Part shown: positions 1 to 11,560 of the stretch, one piece after another
How the letters are laid out: each line of letters starts with the position of its first letter
Position numbering within the stretch: the first letter of the stretch is position 1
Source of the DNA: Manduca sexta
Taxonomy: Eukaryota; Arthropoda; Insecta; Lepidoptera; Sphingidae
Assembly (NCBI RefSeq): GCF_014839805.1
Contig: NC_051136.1
Coordinates: 2,480,001 to 2,544,000, forward strand
Reading direction: 5' to 3'
DNA length: 64,000 nucleotides
The notes under the pieces: model-generated
Database searches by the model: none
What the model was told of the DNA's origin: nothing
Seen by the model: the letters and a program-made list of their open reading frames with translations, nothing else
Position numbers and translations under genes: made by a program

Positions 1-1490
1 AAAAGTATTATAATTTTGCCGGCAATTTTATTGCTCATTGGTAATTTTGGAAATGAGAAATATGTATGCATTATTAATGATATGAATTGTATTTATGAGG
101 TAAAGCTATTGTTATTATTATTGTTCACAATAAAACACCTTCAATGACTCTGTGGTATTTAGTTTTAGTATTTAATGTTTAACTATATCATTTGTGTCTA
201 AATCAAATATAAATATTAACTATCATGAATTCCTCGTCCCAAGAAAAATATCGATATTCGGAAACTCTAAAATAGCATTCACTGAACAAGAAATATATAC
301 CACGTTTGTATTCTTACTAGACTTCATATATTTTTTATGGCAAATTTAGGCGCTGTATTCTTACGCTGAGCGGAATAATAAATCAAATCCCATTTCTTGT
401 TTTCTATTGTCATTTCATATTGATAATTAAATATTTAATTGTATGATTGCACCAGCACCCTTGTTTACAACAGTTCCTACGTGATTCCCAACACAATTAA
501 ATATAACTGAAGCTACTCTAAACACAATTACAAGCCTTTGATGCAATATAGGGTTTGGCAGAGTAAATTGATCCGCCCTTTGCCCAAATAAGTTTCCTTA
601 CAAGGGAATAAATTATGCGTCTGATTTGGGCGCACGCTATCTATCTAATTGTTTTCGTCACATATTTAAAGTCCAATATTGTGGTGGTAAGCAGTGATAG
701 TCTAACTGGGAATGAAGCGGTCTCCCGTGCTGAAGCGCCGGATTTTAATCCTCATACCTCGTGACCAATCTCAGAGCATTTTCTTGTTACAATAACTCAT
801 TATTTCCCTCACACTGTAATTTAAGTGAAATTAATATAAATTTTTAACCGCCGCGTGTCGAGAAAAATACTGGTTATTTAACCTTAAAATTTAAAGTATT
901 TTACGTAGCCATTTGTTAACTTGCCAAGTTATTACTCGATATTTTTTGTTGCAAATTATACAGCTGCATAGATTGAATACAAATGGATTTACAAAGTAAT
1001 AAATTGATTAATTTATATCTGTTGTTTGAATGCATTTAAATGCATTCAACACCTTTTTTTCACCAATAAAATACAATGTTTATATTTTAATTAAAATAAT
1101 TATTTAATTAAGAAACAAAGATCACTGTAATGAACACGATATACAAATTAATATAGCGTAGATAAAAATAAACAAAATTGAAATGAAAAATAATCCGAAA
1201 CAAGATCCGAATGCATAAAATGAAACATATTGTAAAGTTATATAGAAACAGATCGTGGAAACGATTGCATTGCATCTTGAATTATAAATTGGTTGGAAGC
1301 ATGTGCCACGAAGTAACAACGGACAAATGCATAAATAAAACATCTGGTTATTTGTGATTGGATTCAGAAAGAACATCATGTTTTTATATCGACTCATTAT
1401 GTCGTATATTTTTATTATTCCATTACGGCGCGCGCAGACGCCAACTTGTTGCTAAAAACACTATACAAATATGTGACTGAGTGGCCAAGA
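1..1490. other. AT-rich non-coding stretch, no gene seen
   Basis: Probably intron or 5' flank of the CPAP1-like gene, since its upstream exons are missing. The longest ORF (1122-1397, minus) is Phe/Ile/Cys-rich, as expected for chance translation of AT-rich DNA. No splice-flanked ChtBD2 exon was found here. Confidence 0.5.
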
Positions 1491-1493
1491 TTT

Positions 1494-1735
1494 TTTATAC
1501 GGGCATAGAAACTGATCCTGTACCTGATGGTAAGTGAGATTGGCACTGGGATCCAGATGGAGTTGACTGACGAGAGATGATTACCCCTGCCAGTCGATAG
1601 AATTATGCCGGCCTGTTTGGAACCGGATATACAAGCTGATTTCGGAACGCGACATACTTACAAGAGTCAGTACGTCGGGTTTTACACCTTGTATGCGTTG
1701 GTTAGGTTAGGTTAGGTTATCTACGTGGATTAAGT
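1494..1735 (+). repeat. Dispersed repeat family D, copy 1, ending in TTAGG units
   Basis: Shares with the copy at 40220-40482 the blocks 'cctgatggtaagtg', 'gacgagagatgattacc', 'attatgccggcctgt', 'ggaaccggatatac' and 'acaccttgt'. The usual 3' end is replaced by telomere-like TTAGG units. Confidence 0.7.
1702..1719 (+). repeat. Interstitial (TTAGG)n telomere-type tract
   Basis: Three complete TTAGG units followed by TTA, the telomere repeat of most insects. It sits inside the truncated 3' end of a family D repeat. Confidence 0.8.
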
Positions 1736-1739
1736 ATTC

Positions 1740-2506
1740 CACCACAAGCGATAATAAAAATTCTTGTAGATTATACAAATCACGTTAATTATAATAGAAC
1801 ATATATCAGAACATGTATGAAACAATAGAAAAATATGATTGTCCAAATAATAATTGATTAATGTATTTAATTTGATTAATGGATTGAATGTTATAAATTA
1901 GGCTTACCATAGTTTCGGCTCTTTGGTTATTGGAATGGTAAATGGAATGTCTAATGTGAGTAGGTGTTATATAAAAAATCTGTCAGTATTTCAAAGACAG
2001 AAGTGTGCGTGTTTCACTCAGGAATGACACTAGTTCCTAAATAAAGTTAATTTATGTTGCATACTTATCACTGCTTGTTCATGAACATATACACTGCTTG
2101 TTCCTGTGAAATTTTTAAGAAGAGTTTTACAGAATGGAGACCAGGAAATAAAGCTTTTTTATAAGTTTATGTGACAAAAGTTTGTACATACACTTACAAA
2201 TAACATTATTCTAGTTGATACAATGCAATATAACAAATTGTTATGAAGTGTTTGTTTGATTGGAATCTAAGATAAGATTAAACTTGTATTATGGGTACCA
2301 GGATTCTCACATATAACATTACCTAATTTACATTAGATGCATCAGAGCTCAGATATTTGTAATCTTAGTAGGAGCATGTGAGTGTGCGTATGCGTGGATA
2401 TGGTTATCTTGCAAAATATATTGCTACAGTATTTTTTAGTAATTTTTAAGTAATAAGAACGATTTTAAATATACCAATGAGACCTATTACTAGCCCATTA
2501 AGAGCA
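1740..2506. other. AT-rich unique sequence, no gene
   Basis: No coding or repeat signal beyond low-complexity AT runs. It lies between a family D repeat and the Helitron at 2507. Confidence 0.5.
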
Positions 2507-3382
2507 TCTATACTATTATATAAAGCTGAAGAGTTTGTTTGTTTGTTTGAACGCGCTAATCTCAGGAACTACCGGTCCAAACAGAAAAAATCTTTTTGCG
2601 TTGGATAGCCCTTTGTTCGTGGAGTGCTATAGGCTATATATCATCACGCTATACCCAATAGGAGCGGAGCAGTAATGGCTAATCTCAGGAACTACCGATT
2701 CGAACTGAAAAATTCTTTTTGTGTTGAATAGTCCTTTGTTTGTGGAGTGGTCAAAGTTATATATCATCACGCTATGACCAATAGGAGCGGAGCAGTAATG
2801 GCTAATCTCAGGAACTATCGGTTTCAACTGAAAAATTCGTTTTGTGTTGCATAGCTCTATATTTGTGGAGCGCTATAGGCTATATATCATCACGCTATGA
2901 CCAATAGGAGCGGAGCAGTAATGGCTAATCTCAGGAACTACCGGTTTGAACTGAAAAAATCTTTTTGTGTTGGATAGCCCTTTGTTCCTGGAGTGCTATA
3001 GGCTATATATCATCACGCTATGACCAATAGGAGCGGAGCAGTTATGAAACATGTTGCAAAAACGGGGAAAAATTATTAGTTTTGAGAGCTTCCGTTGCGT
3101 GCGCTGCGTAAACGGTTAAAGTTATGCAACAATGATGTATGACGGGATTGTTCCTCTTAAAAAGTTCTAAAAAATATATTATAAAACAAAGTCCCCCGCT
3201 ACATCTGTCTGCCTGAAAGTGTTAAACTCAAAAACTATCCAACGTATTAAGATGAAATTTGGTATGGAGACAGTTTGAGACACTGGGAAGAACATAGGCT
3301 CCCGGGAAACTACTACTTTTATAAAGGAAAACTTTAGCCTGAAAAACTTTATAACGCGGGCGGAGCCGCGGGCAAAAGCTAG
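2507..3382 (+). mobile_element. Non-autonomous Helitron with four 123-bp internal tandem units
   Basis: The 5' end is A|TCTATACTATTATATAAA and the 3' end is a GC-rich hairpin region (gcgggcggagccgcgggc) then aaaagCTAG|T, the expected Helitron A/T insertion context. The internal unit starts 'gctaatctcaggaactacc' at 2555, 2678, 2801 and 2924, an exact 123-bp period, ending near 3046. No Rep/helicase coding. The element ends 73 bp before the CPAP1-like exon at 3456. Confidence 0.85.
2555..3046 (+). repeat. Tandem array, 4 x 123 bp, inside a Helitron
   Basis: Each unit contains 'gctaatctcaggaacta', 'gctatatatcatcacgctat' and 'ataggagcggagcagt'. The copies differ by scattered substitutions, so the array is not recent. 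Confidence 0.9.
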
Positions 3383-3455
3383 TTTATTATAATATAGAAA
3401 TTGTACTCTACCCCCATCATGTTAAGATTCTTAATTTGTATGTCCTCATTCCTAG

Positions 3456-4321
3456 GCCTACCACGTGTGTCACGACGGCCGTGAGGGTCACCAGGGTGCC
3501 TCGTTCCTCTGCACCAACGGTACACTCTTCGATCAGGCCAAGTTCGCATGTGACTGGTGGTACAACGTTGACTGCTCGCAAGCCATCGAACATTACAAGT
3601 AAGGATTTAATAAAGGGCATATTAAAGAGGGCATTTAAATAAAATAAACTTAAAGATCATTACTTAAAATATGCTAGATTGTTCTTTACTAATACTTATT
3701 AGTAATGTTTCTTTACTAATATGTACTTTTCTAATACTAAAATCAGTGAAGGAAGATTTTGTTAGAATATGACCCTGATATTATTAATGTACCACGAAGT
3801 ACTTAATTTATTGGCCTCATGAAACTTAATGTTATAAAGTAGATAATTACATATAATTATATGTAAGTGACAAATTAAATATTCTCTTGCACAATTCGAC
3901 ACAGAAACTTATTATGCGACCTCTATAAATTTGATGTTATGAAAAAAAATACACGTCGCATTGATAACCTTCTCCTTTTTTTAAAGTAGATTAAAACATT
4001 TTTATTAAACACTTCTTTTAAATAAATTAAATGCTTAATTTTTTCTCTTAAATAAATTAAATGCTTCCGTAATAAGTGAATAATAATTACCATATATTTT
4101 TTTAGTTCAATTGCATAATGGTTGTTCTCTAAAATGTAATCTTCAGGTTAAATGCTGATCCTCTCAAGAACCCATACGTACCCAAGCCGAAGCCCGAGGA
4201 ACCCCACCCCGTACACGAGCAAGTCGAGGAGCCACACGAATACATCCTCCCCCCACAGCAGTACCAGGAATACCCTCAGGATCACAACGTACCCCAGGGG
4301 ATATACTATAGGAAGCTATAA
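3456..4321 (+). CDS. 3' end (last two coding exons) of a CPAP1-like chitin-binding cuticular protein
   Basis: Two exons, 3456-3598 and 4147-4321, join to encode the C-terminal 105 residues of a secreted chitin-binding protein. Exon one starts after a pyrimidine-rich acceptor (cctcattcctag). It reads AYHVCHDGREG, then SFLCTNGTLFDQ, then FACDWWYNVDCSQA. The cysteine spacing C-x13-C-x12-C-x7-C, with the aromatic DWWYNVDC signature, matches cysteines 3 to 6 of a peritrophin-A/ChtBD2 (CBM14) domain. Cysteines 1 and 2, the signal peptide and the start must lie in exons left of the window; none was found in 1-3455. The donor is AA|gtaagg and the acceptor cttcag|G, so the split codon restores a Lys. 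Exon two encodes a 57-residue tail rich in Pro, Glu, His and Gln, ending IYYRKL and TAA at 4319-4321. Single-domain CPAP1 proteins bind chitin in the cuticle; that role is inferred from the family. Confidence 0.88.
3599..4146 (+). other. Last intron of the CPAP1-like gene (phase 2)
   Basis: A 548-bp AT-rich intron with donor gtaagg and acceptor ttcag. It splits a Lys codon after its second base. It holds a short tandem repeat near 4019-4067 (two copies of 'aaataaattaaatgctt') and no recognisable transposon. Confidence 0.8.
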
Positions 4322-5632
4322 GGACCGGCAACTGTCATCACCCTAAAATATTTAAGGGGTTCAGAACCAGCAATATTTTTGAGCTAAGTGAGCCTGTATT
4401 TCTAACATCAACATTACTGCAATTTTCGTCAATTTTATGACTGGTCATGCCAAATAGACGCAGTGGATTGCAACGGGCTGATGATGATGATGATGCTAGA
4501 TATTGGTAAATTACAGAGGTATTGTCCAATCGAACTGTCTGCCTATCCATTGCAGTAAAATATTGCTGATTCCGAGGTCCCTGAAGTACATTTTAACAAA
4601 TAATTTTAAATCATCTGTAAATTATGAAGAGTATGTGTGTATACTGTGACCGATTTACAATTTAAAACATTGTGATATTTCAAAGCGGAATGTAAATAGA
4701 GTCTAAATTCCCACAAATCTTCGAATTTCACACTTTCATTTTCACTATTAACCGTCATATTTGTTAATAACCTGTCATCAACATCAGCCTTATTATCAAA
4801 CTGATTACACATTAGTTCATTACCATTATTTTCCATTATCGTTATTAAAAAATCATATCCATTAACATTATTCACCCCATAATCATCAGTCGTAAGGGTG
4901 ATGACCAAATTAATTTATTGTGCATCAATCTCATTCTTATCAAATTCCATCATCATTTCATTTCCTCGTGCCATTCATACGATGGTTAATTTAAATGGTT
5001 CATGTTCAATCATATCGTAATACTATTCGTGTTGCCTTTCATTTGTTTGGATATAGCGACAGTAGCAAATTGTATGACATAGGGCATTTGCTTAGCAACA
5101 ATGCACGAAATTTAGTATTAAAGTTAAATTGTATAATGATTTGGATTATTTATTACTTGTTACTAATAAGCTTCTTTGCTTTTCCATTTTTAAAGAGTGA
5201 CTATTGTCTTTATTCGTCTAAAACAATTGATAACTTTTAAATTGAAGTGTCAATTGTAAATTTCATCTGGTAAACGTTAAATATAAAATCTAGGTGATTT
5301 TTGTCTGAAGACTTAGAGCATTTTCAAGCCAGTATTAGCATTGTAAAGGTTTAATTTTGCACGATAAACATTTTTTGGAATTAGCGTGATTGTTTAAAAG
5401 ACCTAGCCTTACTAAAAGTTTTATATTTTCTGTAGGTTTAGGTATGTGCTAAGAAAATTTTAGGTTTAAAATGGAGGATGATGCCATTAATCATGAAATT
5501 CAGGCTTCTGTTGTTAGATTCAAACAATAATACTCAAAATAGATTCGTGGATAGGTAAGAATTTGTAAAATATTTTTAAGAAATAAACACATTTTTCTTA
5601 TTTGAATAGTTTGTTTTAATTACTTGGGAGAT
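4322..5632 (+). other. 3' UTR/downstream flank of the CPAP1-like gene
   Basis: Follows the CPAP1-like stop codon. The transcript end cannot be fixed: ATTAAA near 5117 and AATAAA near 5582 are only candidate poly(A) signals. A tiny RTE-LINE tail lies at 4465-4500 (below). The rest is AT-rich, with short chance ORFs and no domain. Confidence 0.4.
4465..4500 (+). repeat. RTE-type LINE C-terminal stub
   Basis: Reads ..TQWIATG-stop followed by (gat)n. The same ending is seen in better copies in this window (33062-33148, 12816-12915). It lies in the 3' flank of the CPAP1-like gene. Confidence 0.5.
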
Positions 5633-5853
5633 TTTTTTACGGGCAAGCCAATGTGTTACCACTGCGCTTGATGGCAAATAGAACGAGGTCCAAATAGAAT
5701 GTTGGATGACGAGAGATGTTTATGCCTTGCTGTTCGACATTACTATGCCGTCCATATGTTATATCGATGTGGTAATTTGGGTTGTCAAATTATTCTTGAA
5801 AGAAATTAGAATTTCTATTCTTTGACTGTTGAATGTTTTACACCTTGATGAAA
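5633..5853 (+). repeat. Dispersed repeat family D, degraded copy 2
   Basis: Recognisable by 'tacgggca', 'gcttgatggcaaatagaacgaggtcc', 'tgacgagagatg' and 'tttacaccttga' in family order, but heavily diverged. Confidence 0.5.
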
Positions 5854-5859
5854 ATAATA

Positions 5860-7064
5860 TAGTAGTTGGTTTATTTGGTGTTTAGTCTTAATTCTAACAA
5901 AGGTTTCTAGAAAGCTAGTTATTATCACTGATTAACCATCCATATTCCAAGACTGAAAAGTTGCAAGTCTGTATTACAATACATCGTATTACATATTTTA
6001 TTGCAGACTTCATAAGCACTTTATACAAGGTCATTTTAACATTTCGTTAATATATGAACTATATACTCGTATTTACCTTTGCTAACATTATGTCAAAATT
6101 CATACATGAATAACGAATATTTTCATCAAAAATTCTAGTTTTACTTTTCTGATTTATTAATAATTTTATATTTCATATTTTGAAAATATGTCGTGTGCGT
6201 TACTTTACTTCTGATTAAAAGTGTGATAATGCCGCTGCAACAAATTCTATTAGAGTAGTAGTAGTGGCATTAGGGCGTGCAAAATTTAAATTCCTTATTA
6301 TTGATATGTATTTTATTCGAAACTTATACTTTTTTATTTTACATCTACGGTTCGAGTATATTGTAAAGATACTTTCAAGAAGATAAGTATATGGTTTGAT
6401 TTAGTAAAGCAGTGTCAAAATGACCCTGTATAAGCCAATCTTCGAAGAACTCTATTATTTTACTAATAATACCACGTTTAGAAGGCAAAAGCGACTATTT
6501 AATTATTTCACTACTCGAATAAATGAAGTAACGAAATTCCAACTCGTTGCACGTAATATCATTAACACAGACATGCCAAACAGAAAACAGTGAAAATAAA
6601 ATGACCAGCATAACATTAGTATACTCGTGAACAGAAAAACAACCTACTAGCAATAATAATAAAGTACTTTTTAATAACGAGCACTAACCTAAAAAATGTA
6701 GCCCACACAATTTTCACATTGAAAACTGCGAAAAGGAATACAAAGGTTTTTTTGTCAACATGAAAGGCCGAATTCCCGTGAGCGATATTTTTGTCCGAAA
6801 GTATATGGATATAGTAACACAATCCCTTGTCGGCGTTGTCCGTCCGGATGTCACTCCATAACAGCACGCGCTCGATAATTGACACCGAAACAATGTGCGG
6901 TAGGTAACACGCGCGTACGAAATAAATATAATGCGCGGGGCACATTGCAGTACTACGGCGTAGTACATGGGACTACGCAGGAATGGGACTACGCTAGCTT
7001 GGGACTATGTTGTGGCGAAGGGTCTATATAACTCGATTCCTGCCGGCTTCCTTTTTATAATATA
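5860..7064. other. Non-coding stretch with short 'gggactacg' repeats
   Basis: AT-rich. ORFs near 6616-6968 overlap in two frames with no domain. The motif atgggactacgc recurs at 6967 and 6983, and a 28-bp block at 6985-7012 recurs at 7465-7492. Confidence 0.4.
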
Positions 7065-7315
7065 CTAGCTTATTGCTCGCGGTTTCACCCGTGTGAAGGA
7101 ACTTTCCGATTTTTTTTTCGTCTTACTTGATATGTATCGTTATATTATGACCGAATTACACAAAATCATTATAAATTGTAGCCTATGTATTATTTTGATG
7201 TATAACTAATACACTTGTAAAGTATTATCCAAATCTGGTCAGTAGTTTTTTCGTGGAAGAGGAACAAACATACATTTATATCCATCCTCACAAACTTTCG
7301 CATTTATAAGTAGGA
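7065..7315 (-). mobile_element. Helitron, non-autonomous
   Basis: On the minus strand the 5' end is TCCTACTTATAAATGCG and the 3' end is GCAATAAGCTAG followed by T. The interior holds the typical 'ggtcagtagttttt' and 'gtgaaggaactttccg' blocks. About 250 bp, no coding capacity. Confidence 0.7.
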
Positions 7316-8034
7316 TTAGTAGTATTTAAGCAAAATAATAAAATAAATTAAATTATTACTAAATAAATATTTATATCAAAGTGGGTTAAATTCTTATTAT
7401 AATTAGTATTAGTATCTATATTTTATGTTGGCTTTCCTTTCGGAAAATTACACGCTTCGCCACTGGAACTATGCTAGCTTGAGACTACGCTGTAAGTAAT
7501 ATTAGACTACGTAGCATAGACCGAAAGCTATTATAAAATTAGACAAAGTATAATAATTACACCAGTCCAACTCCGAAGCAATTTTACTTATATTTTCTTA
7601 TCTCCAATAAGAACAGGCTTGACAAGCTGGAATAATAATTTGAATCTAGCAACAAACTATTAACAAATCCGTTTTGCTATTAAAATTTGATTTCCAAGTT
7701 TCTAGCTTAAATTTATTAAAAAGACTATCTTCATGAATTATATTTCATATGCGTATTCCACAATGCATATCCAGCCTTACTAGAGTCACAATGGCAATTG
7801 ATCGCATGTTGTTGATGACGAGTGAGATAAAAAAAAATTACCGTCGAAAAAGTGTACGGTTCATTACTGTGTCGCTTTTCATTTGTATTATTATCGAGTG
7901 ACAGGAGCTAATCAATGAAGTAAAGAGAAAGTACGGTTTTGGCATTACATTTGAATATCTTTAAAACTGTATATTAGCTTTTGATGAAACATGTGTTATT
8001 CTAAAATTTTTGTTGAAGCATAGATTTTTTTAAT
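7316..8034. other. AT-rich non-coding stretch
   Basis: No gene. Holds the second copy (7465-7492) of the 28-bp block found at 6985-7012. Confidence 0.4.
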
Positions 8035-8175
8035 GATAAAAAGTAGCCATGTCCTTCCTAACGTCTCAAACAATCGTCATACTAAATTTCATTGAAATCC
8101 GTTTGTTTTTTCTGAGTTAATCATATTCAGACAGACAGACGCAGCAAGGGACTTTGATTTGATACTACACTACAT
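8035..8175 (-). mobile_element. Truncated Helitron fragment
   Basis: Contains 'aaatttcattgaaatccgttt', 'cagacagacagacgc' and 'gggactttgattt', matching the 5' half (minus strand) of the Helitron group whose better copies are at 29031-29230 and 34278-34491. Confidence 0.5.
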
Positions 8176-8236
8176 TGTTAAGCACGGACCCCCTCTATTA
8201 CTGAGGAGGTTTAGGCTTTAGGGGACCACGCTGTCC
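8176..8236 (-). repeat. SINE family A, 3' fragment
   Basis: Diverged 'gcacggaccccctctattactgaggagg...ccacgctg' is the reverse complement of the 3' core of the SINE at 10353-10687. Confidence 0.55.
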
Positions 8237-8954
8237 TAGGGTGGGTTATATTATCATAAAAAGGCGTCGATAGGAACAAGTTGAAGGCAGACTCAAAACA
8301 AATGCCAGAATGAAACAACCAATTATAAACTATCAAATTACTTCTTTTACGAAAATGTTACTTATATAGTAATTGTGATTTTACTTCAAAGAATCGTTGT
8401 TAATGAAAAGAAACCTTATTCCAAGTAACATACGCATGCCAGTTATACCAACGTTGATTCCCGGCCGCGACCGTTAAATGTAAACACGTGGAACGCAATA
8501 CCGCAGAGTAGGCTTTTCATTAAAGCGCGCTTGTTCCGCTCACAATTACAGCCCGAATCATATAAATAAAATGTTATTTATTAAAACTCTAAAAGCGTTT
8601 GTACGAATTCGTGGTAATGAGCTCTGTTCATTATACTTTATTGATGCTCTTATTTTTCGAATCATTTTGGACGATTGCATTGGTAAATGGATGCTGGATG
8701 ATTGTATTGTTTAATACGTAATATACCTTTAACTTATTCGTAATTATTAGTTTGTTAGTTTTGTATTTATTTCGTACAAAATTAATAAACGAATTACAGT
8801 GATTTATTGGTTGGATGAACCGTCATTTTAGTGTAATGTTAAAATTTCAAATATTTTTAATTTTATCTGTTTAATATACGTAACATAATACTTATTCTAG
8901 ATATTGCTATCATAAATTCAATCCAAGCTTACCGTTTTATCATGGAAAATATGT

Positions 8955-9030
8955 AATAATAATAATATCAGCCCTGTATTATACTGTCACACTGTTGGGC
9001 ACGGGCCTCCTCTACTACTGAGAGGGAAGG
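8955..9030 (-). repeat. SINE family A, 3' fragment
   Basis: 'aatatcagccctgtattat' plus 'gggcacgggcctcctctact' equals the reversed 3' end of the SINE at 10353-10687. The tRNA-related head is absent. Confidence 0.75.
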
Positions 9031-9157
9031 GAAAAATGGAATGGAAAATATGTACTTATGAATAATATTATGACGGTTCAGGGTCCATTATAAATAATGT
9101 GTATGACTAGTTGGTATATCGATGACTGAGTTATCCGTCGAAACAATTATACTGGGG

Positions 9158-9561
9158 GTATGCTTTATTTGTACTCTCTCTGTGATGTGACCCCACTGCT
9201 CCTAATAGTGAGTGAAATGAGGTCTAATAGAATGTCGACTGATGAGAGACGATTAATTAACCCTCGGCAAACGACAGTTATGCTGACCACGGAACCGGAT
9301 ATACACAGGCTGATCCCGGAACTCGACACACTTATGTGAGCCATTATGACATATTTTAATACATAATGATTTCTTATGTTTACGCGAATGTTAGACATTG
9401 AAATTAACCATGAAGGCTGCAAAGTCTTCGAAACGTCGAGAGAAAAATAAAATCCGAAAAACCGCGATAGAATCCGGAAAATTAGTTTAATTTCAAGATT
9501 TTAATACCTTGTGTACGGTGGGCGCTATCCGAACACATATAAAATATATCCTACCAGCAGC
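9158..9561 (+). repeat. Dispersed repeat family D, copy 3, split by a nested insertion
   Basis: Left part 9158-9362 and right part 9498-9561 carry family D blocks (gtgaccccactgc, ggaaccggatatacacaggctgatcccgga, ataccttgtgtacggtgg, tatcctacca). A 135-bp insert separates them. Confidence 0.75.
9363..9497. mobile_element. Nested 135-bp insertion flanked by a 10-bp target duplication
   Basis: ATTTTAATAC occurs at 9353-9362 and again at 9498-9507, flanking the insert exactly. The insert holds 'ccatgaaggctgcaaagtcttcgaaacg', and a reverse-orientation relative is at 13617-13665. Class not determined. Confidence 0.7.
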
Positions 9562-10352
9562 AAATATCGATTGGAAGTTAACAACATAGGTTGTTTCTGA
9601 GATATCGATGATACCTACTGATTTTGTTATATACCCTCAACTTACTCATGTGTGGTGGAAAATATGATTTGCAATACGAGTACAATTTATTCGGCCATTT
9701 GTGGCGCATAGGGGATTTGTTGCACTGAGATAGGTGCCCAGAACCTTCTCTTTCTTAGATTTTAGGTAGAAGTAGAGAAAGAGATATTTTTCTGAGATTA
9801 TTTCCTTTAGATATTACTATGAAATACTCCTTTGTTCCCATGTTGCGAAAAAGTTAAATAATCATACAAAATCCTATAATTAACGGACTAACTAAGCCAA
9901 CAAACTTCTCACTCGCAACTCCTACTCGAAACGTCATTTAATTAAAATCAAGCCCAAGTTATGATTTAAACGAACGCAACAAAATTAAATTAATATTGGA
10001 AAATAGTATCTGCGATGTCGGAACACTTCGTTGCCAAGTACGAGTATTTCAATTAATTGAATTAAATTTTTGCTTCGCACCGATGAACAAACTTTCATTT
10101 GAAAATTATTAATATGGAAATTTGCTGTCGTCATTGATTTAAATGTTGATATCGAATTAATACCGGCAAGGTTCGGTGACGCTACTCAATTTAAACATTA
10201 TTCATTAGGTGTGCTATTTATTCTATAGGTATTCTCTACCATTTATCTTCGGCTGACGGCTGAGAAACTTGGGAAGATAGCATTTTTTTAAAACATATTT
10301 TGTCTTACTCTGAGTTGTATTTTGCCGAGGACTATACTTTGTTAGTGGTAGC

Positions 10353-10687
10353 AGCGGCGATAGCCTAGTTGGGTGTGGAACGGACTGCCGAGACGAATGT
10401 CCGCAGGTTCAAATCCCAAGGGCACACACCTCTGACTTTTCTAAAAAATCATGTGTGTATTCTTTGTGAATTTATCGTTCGCTTTAACGATGAAGGAAAA
10501 CATCGTGAGGAAACCTGCACATCTGAGAAATTCTCTATAGAAATTTCGAAGGTGTGTGAAGTCTACCAATCCGCACTAGGCCAGCGTGGTGGACTAAGGC
10601 CTAATCCCTCTCAGTAGTAGAGAAGGCCCGTGCTCAGCAGTGGGCAAATATATAATACAGGGCTGATATTATTATTATTATTATTAT
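10353..10687 (+). repeat. SINE family A (tRNA-derived), full-length copy
   Basis: Head has pol III box A-like tagcctagttgg and box B ggttcaaatcc. Body contains 'aaacatcgtgaggaaacctgca' and 'ccgcactaggccagcgtggtgg'. The 3' core is cccgtgctcagcagtgggc then 'aatacagggctgatatt' and a (att)n tail. It translates as an 82-aa ORF only by chance; the same chance ORF recurs at 13304-13552. Confidence 0.88.
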
Positions 10688-10689
10688 AT

Positions 10690-11560
10690 ACTTTGTTAAT
10701 AGTTTTAATGCAGCATGCAATTTTCGTAATAAGCACCTCAGTTTTACTCGAAAACTTAAGGACAATTGCAAATGCAATAACAGAGTACAGATCCTAGTTA
10801 GTTCCGAGTTGCATCATAAAAGTAACGTTTAGTGCAAACCGATGTAGAAAAAACAGTCGCCTTAACCTCGCCACGAAATAAAACCAAAGATCCACCTAAA
10901 TCACACGAACTTCTGAAAATTTAAAAAAACACCATCAATTTTTAATACGAACTCGCAAATTGGACGTAAATGTAACAGGATGTTGCGGCTAGTACGGCCA
11001 AACGAGGCTTCTGGGTGCTGTAAACCGGCCGTAAAGAGCCAGGGAATCTCACTCATAATGCCGCTAAATTAAATATGAAACCTGGCATTAGGCGTGACAG
11101 CGCAACATCTGCTCATTACGAACAGGGGATTTGTTGTTCATTTATAACATTTTGTTTGGTAATTTTGTTACGTGATTTGTGAGGGCTACGCTGATTAAAT
11201 GGCGCAGTTTGCGCAGATCGGCGCCTTGATATATAGTATCCAACGTGAGTTTTGTACTAAATAATTTATATATTGTTATTATTTTGAATTTTAAATTGGA
11301 ATTGTATGTTTTCATGTTACAGGCTAATGCTGGAGCAAAAAGTGCGTCAGTCTTTTAGTTAGAACCCTTATTACCTATATATATTTTATATAGTAAGTCC
11401 ATTGAATTACCCATTGTCATTTGTTTATAGCTAATTTATAGACCAGGCAATTTAAAGGATACACGTCTGCTAATAATCACGCCTACCCTTAAAAAATAGC
11501 AACGACTCGCACTCAAATAATTCAAGCCGTATAGCTTAAAACCAAAAGGAAAAAAATATG
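10690..11560. other. Non-coding; GC-richer patch at 10975-11110
   Basis: No gene. A conserved-looking, less AT-rich patch at 10975-11110 (gcggctagtacggccaaacgaggcttc...) stands out from its surroundings. It has no ORF and may be regulatory or an old repeat. Confidence 0.3.

Noticed and set aside
2627..2827. 66-aa minus ORF with internal repeat
   Set aside because: It is the translation of the Helitron's 123-bp tandem units. 123 is divisible by three, so the peptide repeats by chance.
3436..3642. 68-aa plus-strand ORF over the CPAP1-like exon
   Set aside because: It is a shifted frame of the real exon. The correct frame gives the ChtBD2 cysteine pattern and is bounded by splice sites.
4152..4346. 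64-aa plus-strand ORF over the last CPAP1-like exon
   Set aside because: Wrong frame. The frame joined from the upstream exon gives the Pro/Glu/Gln tail and stop at 4319-4321.
10353..10430. Possible tRNA gene
   Set aside because: Only box A and box B similarity remain, embedded in a SINE. No complete cloverleaf or acceptor stem is apparent.
10369..10617. 82-aa ORF, with a near-identical ORF at 13304-13552
   Set aside because: The similarity reflects two copies of the same tRNA-derived SINE, not a protein family; other copies are frame-broken.
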